Shown here: positions 58,671 through 64,000 of the stretch, piece by piece
Layout of the letters: each line of letters begins with the position of its first letter
Position numbering within the stretch: the stretch's first letter is position 1
Source of the DNA: Crotalaria pallida
Taxonomy: Eukaryota; Streptophyta; Magnoliopsida; Fabales; Fabaceae
Length of the DNA: 64,000 nucleotides
Reading direction: 5' to 3'
NCBI GenBank assembly: GCA_037953625.1
Contig: CM075653.1
Location: 103,271,639 to 103,335,638, forward strand
Position numbers and translations under genes: made by a program
Notes under the pieces: model-generated
What the model saw: the letters and a program-made list of their open reading frames with translations, nothing else
The model's database searches: none
What the model was told of the DNA's origin: nothing

Positions 58671-59440
58671 TGAGACGCTCTTATTTAATATAAGATTTAT
58701 AAAATAGGTTAAGCTTACATTTATATTTATGGACTTGATTTATACTCGAAAAGAATATTGGTGTAATTAAATCGAGACTGAAAATATTTGAATCGTGAGA
58801 AATCGGATAAGGTTTTGAGATAGCGTTTCCTTTTAATTCAAATAAATTAGTTACTTAAAAAAATTATTGCTATCTCAATTGAGGTTTTAAAAATATTTTC
58901 TTTTTATTCAAATTAGAGTAAGCGGAAAATGAAAATCGTAGTACTCTTGAACTTTTTAACACTAAACACATATTATATATATATATATATATAAGAGAAA
59001 AGCGGTTCAAGGGTACATGATAGCGGCATAATAATAAAAGTTGGGTCTAAGTAAAGGCCCAAGTACAAGTCCATAATAAAGGTAGACCATCACTATAAAA
59101 CTCTCCCTCACACTATATACACTATATCACAAATCAAAAATGTAGAGAGTTTCAAAGATGGTCCAGTGATCCTCCTCCATCAGCCTGTCAGGTCCAAACT
59201 ACAGCATTGGCAAAATGTGTCCCTCGTCCCCACTATCCACCTCATGCATCTCCCGATGCATCCCCATCTCCCCACTGGCTGCCAGTGGAGTGCTCGATTG
59301 GGTCCTCCTCGACCTCATCCGACCCCTCCTCGGGATCCTCCTCTACCTCATCCGACGGGGTCCGTGCCCTTCCATTGGGTACCGGGTCCGCAGCCGGAGA
59401 CCCATGCATCAGACTAGTCGGATCAGGGACAGGAGTATCC
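58671..59440 (-). repeat. element H LTR 3' part, minus strand
   Basis: Read on the minus strand it ends ...TAAATAAGAGCGTCTCA, like the C LTR end ...AAAGAGAGCGTCACA. It has the same TA microsatellite (58974-58993) upstream and the same position for an acidic ORF. It is therefore a diverged relative of C's LTR. Its upstream part is lost at the Athila-like insertion near 59440. Confidence 0.65.
59242..59430 (-). CDS. partial LTR-borne ORF of element H
   Basis: Open minus-strand frame ending at 59242 that contains DPTSLMHGSPAADPVP and the acidic SDEVEEDPEEGSDEVEEDP. It aligns almost without gaps to the C frame (GPTDYDRTASADPRP, then SGEVEEDPVED). The beginning is cut off near 59440. Plus-strand frames here (Pro/His-rich) are shadows. 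The match suggests the frame predates the split of the C and H families. Confidence 0.45.
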   Translation of the reverse strand, partial: VPDPTSLMHGSPAADPVPNGRARTPSDEVEEDPEEGSDEVEEDPIEHSTGSQWGDGDASGDA

Positions 59441-60660
59441 TTTCAAACAAAACGGGAAATTTGGAAGAGGTAGTAGAGTAAAATTGAAAGAGAAGAAGTG
59501 TGAAATAGTTGTGATTTGAGTGTGAGTCCTCATAGTATTCATTGCTCATTCATAATTTTTTTGAGGGAAATTTGTTTTTGCATTTTAGCCCTTAGTTTTA
59601 TCCCTTCATTCTTTTATCCCACCTAACACTTTTAGCCATGGCCTCATTACAACCTAATTAAGACCTTTTGATTTGTGCATGTTTTCAATAATTTCAGTGG
59701 AGATTTGGGTCTATGGTCAAGCTTTTGGTAACATTTAACTATCGTATGAACTTGAGTGAATTGTTAATACCCTTGATACACATGAGAGATATACACTGAG
59801 AGGTTGAGAGTGTTCACTAGTTCTGAGTTCTTATTGGTTTTGTTTCTTTAACCAGGTTTTGATATATGAATAGCTTGTGTAAATATGTGGTTGTGTTGAT
59901 GAGTCGAAGTCCTAGATTAGGAGGTAGTCTTGAGTTTTTGAATTTTTATTTTACTTTTGCCTGGGACATGCAAAATGCTAAGTTTGGGGGAGTGATTTGG
60001 GTCTAATATATGATGTTTTGGGCTTAATTTCACTTCCTTTTGCTATGATTTTGGCTTGTTTCTCTTGTAAATATAGGTAATTTGTATTAGTTTTAGGAAT
60101 TTTTAGTAAATTAGAATCCTTTGAACGTTTTGATCCATTTTGGGTATGTTTCAGGTGCTTTTGGAGCTTTATTTGGAGAAAATATTATTGGAGCTGAGAA
60201 GAGCATAAAAAGACTTTGAAAATGACGCAAGAACGGAACGAAACGGAGTCAGGACCAGTTGTGCACGCCCAGGCGCGTGGATGGCGCGCCCAGACACGCG
60301 TGCTTCGGTGATTTCCGGGTATCAGATATGGCGCGCTGCTTCATACGCCCAAGCGTGCGGTGTTCGATGCAGGGCCAATTTCTGAGCAATTTCGAAGGCT
60401 TCTATTAGGATTTGTATTTTAGATATATATTTGAGTTTTTAGGACTAGGTTAAGCAGCCATTATCAGTTATTATTATAGATTAGAATTGAGTTTGAGGGA
60501 GATTACATTCTCTGGAGAGCATTCGGAGGAGGAATTCATTGAAGGCTGAAGATTCAGATCAAGGATTAGTGGTAATTTAGGAATAAATTACTTTTTTTCT
60601 TATTTTTTATTCTTCTCTATGATGTGTAACTAAACCCTCTTGTGTTAGGTATCGTTACAA
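59441..60660 (+). mobile_element. Athila/Calypso-like retrotransposon 3' end and LTR (partial)
   Basis: Non-coding sequence leads to GCCTGGGACATGCAAAATGC and the purine tract TAAGTTTGGGGGAG (59979-59992), a signature of Athila-type elements just before the 3' LTR. The LTR would start TGATTTGGGTC at 59993. It contains GC-rich CGCGCCCAGACACGCG-type sequence (60260-60370) and TGTGTAACTAAACCC near 60624, as common in this group. The left edge and LTR end are uncertain. Confidence 0.6.
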
Positions 60661-61423
60661 AAAAAAATATTATATCATTTTTCAATTTAGGTGTTGTTAC
60701 GTACATGTGGCATTATTATCAAATGTGAATAGAGTATATACCATAACTTACCAATCAAAAAACAATAGATATGAGTGATAGGTTTGCCACATATCTTATT
60801 CTATTAGAGAACAATACCATAAATATTTATGTATCAACACTTTAATTTTGTCATCTCAAATATTCTAAAACTTGAGATGAAGGAAAAGCATTATACAAAT
60901 TGTTGGTGATAGTTTGCAAAACTATGCATTCATTCACTAATGAACATATGTATGTTTTATTGAATAAACACATGTTGAATAACAATATTATAAATAGAGT
61001 TCCACTCTTCCCTTGAATGTGGTTGCTTCTTCTTTTGAATATTAGCATTCTGATATTTTTTGAAAGTGAGATTATTGGAATTGTTGACTAATAATCTCTA
61101 GGTGCTTGAATAAATCCTAGAGTCGATTTGCTATAACCCTGTAGCAAATAGTGGGGGAAAATAATGACGTAAGGACAATGTTAGAGAACATGTTTTGATG
61201 AGTACAATTGTTGTTATTATTATTGTTATTCTCTACTCTCTTTATTCTATCAATTTTGCAAACACAAATTACACACAAATTAAACATGACTTAACCGAAT
61301 CAACATGCTTAATTACTTTAGCACAGATGAGAATAATCTATTATGGAAAAAAATCCAAATTACTATTAGTAAGATTTCTTAATCTTCTTTATATCCTATA
61401 TAACACAGCATCATTGTCTCTTA
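60661..61423. other. AT-rich region without a supported gene
   Basis: No repeat family is recognised. A plus-strand frame from 61195 begins with a hydrophobic, signal-like segment (STIVVIIIVILYSLYSINFAN) but runs into the MITE and has no known domain, so I do not call it a gene. This could be host intergenic DNA. Confidence 0.4.
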
Positions 61424-61706
61424 CTTCCTTCGTTCCTATTTATCTGTCATATTTCAAACAAAACACATCATTTAAGAAATACAATCATTACTTAGATTTC
61501 TATATATTAATTATATTTTTTCCCATATACACTTTCTCTCTTAGTCGTTACTTTTTCTCCACTACTTATGTACATCATCATACTATTAAATAGGGGTAAA
61601 CATGGAAAATAATATTTATTACACTCTTGAAATTCTCAAAATTTCAGATAAAAAGAAAAAAAATAATCTCCCCCAAAAAAAGATTGTTAAGAAGGAACGA
61701 AGGGAG
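61424..61706. mobile_element. Stowaway-type MITE
   Basis: A 283-bp AT-rich element with ends CTTCCTTCGTTCC and GGAACGAAGGGAG and a TA target duplication (61422-61423 and 61707-61708). The CTCCCTCCGTTCC-like terminus with TA duplication is the Stowaway signature (Tc1/mariner-related). No coding capacity. Confidence 0.9.
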
Positions 61707-62604
61707 TACATCTCTATAAGGGAGTGGTTTGGCATGTCCATCTTCAAAAACTAAAACAAAAGTGATGTATATTCCTTTTATTAAAAGATTCATATACAAA
61801 TTAATGATTTTTCTAATGGGAGTCGTGCCCTATATTTTATGTTAAAAAACACATATTTGGTAAGTTTATATTGTAAATTGAGGCATTTATAAAACTCACG
61901 TGTATTAATTACATCAATTTTCCATACAAACTTACTCAATATAAATGTTCTTAACATGTACCCTATGGCTCATATTAAAAAATATATAATTTAAACTTGA
62001 CATTTAACTAACCTAACATGTCGTTTCAAGAATCAAAACATAATTAATAAATGAATAAGAATTTCTTTTACTGTGATTAGTAGAAAAAGTTATTAATATG
62101 TCGAATTGTTGTTTTAAAAATTGAGGGAAAAAAACCAAACACAAATAAATTTTAACCTAGCTATAAAATTTTTACATGTCTAATTGAAAATTAGGTCTTC
62201 AATTTAGTATAGTAAAATTGAGTAGTCAGGATTGTATATAAAAGAAACAAAAAGAGATTTAGAAGAGGATTTTTTTTCAAAAGGAAAACTTCCTTACAAA
62301 TCTATATGTTTATTCCTTTTATTTCATAATAACGTGTTTCATTTTAATTTGTTTGAATACTCTTTATATTTCATTAATATAATATTTTTTTTCCTTATAA
62401 GAAAATCATTTCTTTTTTAATCCATGTCATTCATGCAAATTATAGACAAATATTTAAGGAAAAAAAATCAAGTAGGTATTGTAATTATTACAAGCCATCC
62501 CCCTTAAACAAAATTATTACAACCAATCAATTCAATATCAAAAAATTAAAAATTTTCCATTGAAAAATCTAATTTTAGAAATTGTTATCATTTAAATCGA
62601 ATTC
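61707..62604. other. AT-rich region, nothing recognised
   Basis: Long A and T runs, no frame above 62 codons and no identifiable repeat ends. It ends at LTR I, whose probable target duplication is AATTC (62600-62604). Confidence 0.45.
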
Positions 62605-64000
62605 TGTAACAGCCCGATTTTCGAAAACCGAAATAACTGGCTTTTATTTATGAATGTTGCCGAAAAATGAGGCCATTATTTTTTTTTTAAAACATCGTTG
62701 AATGGTTTGGGAAACATGTTTGAAAAAGTTATTAACCTCCTTCAACCTTCTCTTTCGAAAACCGAGTTGTTACGTGAAACCGAAACTCTTTCATCTTGTT
62801 TTCCGAAAACGTTTTACGAAGAAAACAATTTAATTTCTACTTTAAACGATTTCATAAAAGAGAGATCTTGCAAAATAGGGCATGCATCAGAATGAGTCAC
62901 GTTATAGTAACAGTTCATCACTTAGGTAATCCTGGATACAAACAATCAACTTATTCTAATTCTATCACTGGCTCTTTTCTCCTATCAAAGACGACCGGAT
63001 TCAGCTTCGTCTTCTTCTTTGCAGGGGTCTTTGTACCGGAAGATGATGCGACCGTATCCTTGGGCTCTTCCGCAACTCTTGGCTTCAGTTCCACTTCGAA
63101 GAGCCTTACTGAGTTCTCCTTCCCTTGACTCCGAGGCGGCGATTGAGTACTATACTCCACGTAGGACATGCTTCCCAGACATGGGCTCGTCGTAGTTCTG
63201 CTTAGCTTATGCTCCGGGTCGTCAATTGCTAACTGAGTACGTCCCGTCCAAACCCATCCATGGCGTGTAGCTCTCCATCCGTGTCCTTCATGAGTCCAGA
63301 CACTGACATCCAAACGATGATCCATCTGCCCGTTGGGATACCAGCAACGCCGATGTACCAACGAACAGGAGAGAGTAAGCGTTCCGGGCGCGTAGCGTCG
63401 ACGGTGTGGAATTACGGTAGGTAAAATAATAGGACACACACAAATAACACACAACACATCCAAACCAACATGCAAACATATTGTCATCATTACTCACAGT
63501 CTATATTCATTTTATCTTATCATTATTTCCTTCCTATTCCTCCACTCTTATTTTCAATCTCTTTCATAGAATTCATCATCTTCTCTCCACGTTTCCATTC
63601 TCAACTCTTCCTCCTTTTCCACACTTTTCAACTCTCACTCATATAACTCTTTTCTCATAAAGTTTTATTGAATTATAAACATCGATGATCAGGGGAGTTA
63701 AAGGATCATCGAGGTACGCGTTTCTTTCGTAGTTAGCACTCACGTCTCAAGCCTACATCTCCTCGGCCATCCATCCACCTAGTCGGAAGCAAACAGGAGT
63801 ACAGGACCTTTACCATGCGAGCACGACAGCTGTCAACACAAATGGTCCCAGACCAGGAGGCTCAGCCTCAATAATATCAATTCACAATAACATGGCACAC
63901 TGCCTCGCAGTGGCAAACAAGATGCCCCACTCCAGTCCCTCTCACTGTTCTCGATTTGCAATCTAGGGGGCGACAGTATCATTGTAGTGCGCGCACAGAA
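62605..64000 (-). repeat. element I LTR 3' part, minus strand (runs off window)
   Basis: Starts TGTAACAGCCCGATTTTCG, i.e. on the minus strand it ends ...CGGGCTGTTACA like E. It shares the CGGAACGCTTACTCTCTC block (63370-63388, reversed), the CACACCGTCGACG phrase with F, and the GCTTCCGACTAGG block with D and F (about 63778). It belongs to the same giant-LTR group; only the last 1.4 kb is visible. Confidence 0.75.
62951..63325 (-). CDS. LTR-borne ORF of element I, about 124 aa
   Basis: The start is the ATG at 63325, directly after an acceptor-like CCAACGGGCAG. The frame begins MDHRLDVSVWTHEG, has a Ser/Pro-rich middle, and a basic stretch (KTPAKKKTKLNP) near the end. No recognised domain. The frame is also open upstream to 63490, so a longer start cannot be excluded. 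Its position relative to the LTR end (about 350 bp from stop to end) and after the CTTACTCTCTC block parallels the frames of F, C, G and H. Translation is not shown. Confidence 0.35.
   Translation of the reverse strand: MDHRLDVSVWTHEGHGWRATRHGWVWTGRTQLAIDDPEHKLSRTTTSPCLGSMSYVEYSTQSPPRSQGKENSVRLFEVELKPRVAEEPKDTVASSSGTKTPAKKKTKLNPVVFDRRKEPVIELE

Noticed and set aside
61195..61593. 132-codon frame with a signal-like hydrophobic start
   Set aside because: It runs into the Stowaway MITE, is AT-rich and Ile/Leu/Tyr-biased, and has no cysteine pattern or known domain. Not enough to call a gene.
63325..63490. Longer 179-codon start for the element I frame
   Set aside because: The extra N-terminus (hydrophobic, Cys-rich) covers the block shared with F and D and the acceptor-like site, so it is more likely non-coding. 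The ATG at 63325 is preferred.

Overview
The window is from a plant nuclear genome, most likely a dicot and probably a legume. The legume call is an inference from the repeat types: Tekay/Del-like LTR retrotransposons with initiator-Met tRNA primer sites, an Athila/Calypso-like LTR, a CACTA element, and LTRs rich in TAATCGATTA. I found no intact host gene, tRNA, rRNA or CRISPR. Almost all of the 64 kb is transposable elements inserted into each other, as in pericentromeric heterochromatin.

Layout, left to right. 1-2110 is unresolved repetitive DNA. 2115-5806 is a minus-strand Ty3/gypsy gag-protease element with one LTR and no reverse transcriptase. 5807-6130 is the 3' end of another LTR (E). 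From 6131 to 49973 runs element B, a non-autonomous Tekay-like element with ~3.36-kb LTRs and a 2.4-kb non-coding interior. Its 5' LTR is broken by E, a Mutator-type MITE (6301-6586), element A (7173-16057) and an L1 LINE (17578-31461). The LINE itself holds a 6.7-kb solo LTR (F, 18401-25128) and a CACTA element (27352-29518). B's 3' LTR is broken by element C (35463-47147), the only element with gag-pol. B sits inside the 5' LTR of element D (ends 57357), which has 5.66-kb LTRs around a 1.39-kb interior. From 57996 on there are minus-strand LTRs G, H and I, an Athila-like 3' end and a Stowaway MITE. Target-site duplications and the rejoined LTR lengths support this order.

How the parts may work together. 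A, B and D carry no gag or pol, but share with C the primer-binding site, a purine tract before the 3' LTR, and a hairpin with an AGGA loop 17-19 nt before that LTR. A C-like element could therefore have supplied proteins in trans (inference).

The most interesting signals are these: (1) the AGGA-loop hairpin, whose stem differs between elements yet stays paired; (2) open reading frames inside the LTRs, just after a plausible intron acceptor, best seen as 157 codons open in both LTRs of C with diverged relatives in H and perhaps G; (3) a leader hairpin shared by the non-coding interiors of A and B; (4) arrays of short palindromes in several LTR families. All are read by eye. None was tested by search, alignment software or RNA data.
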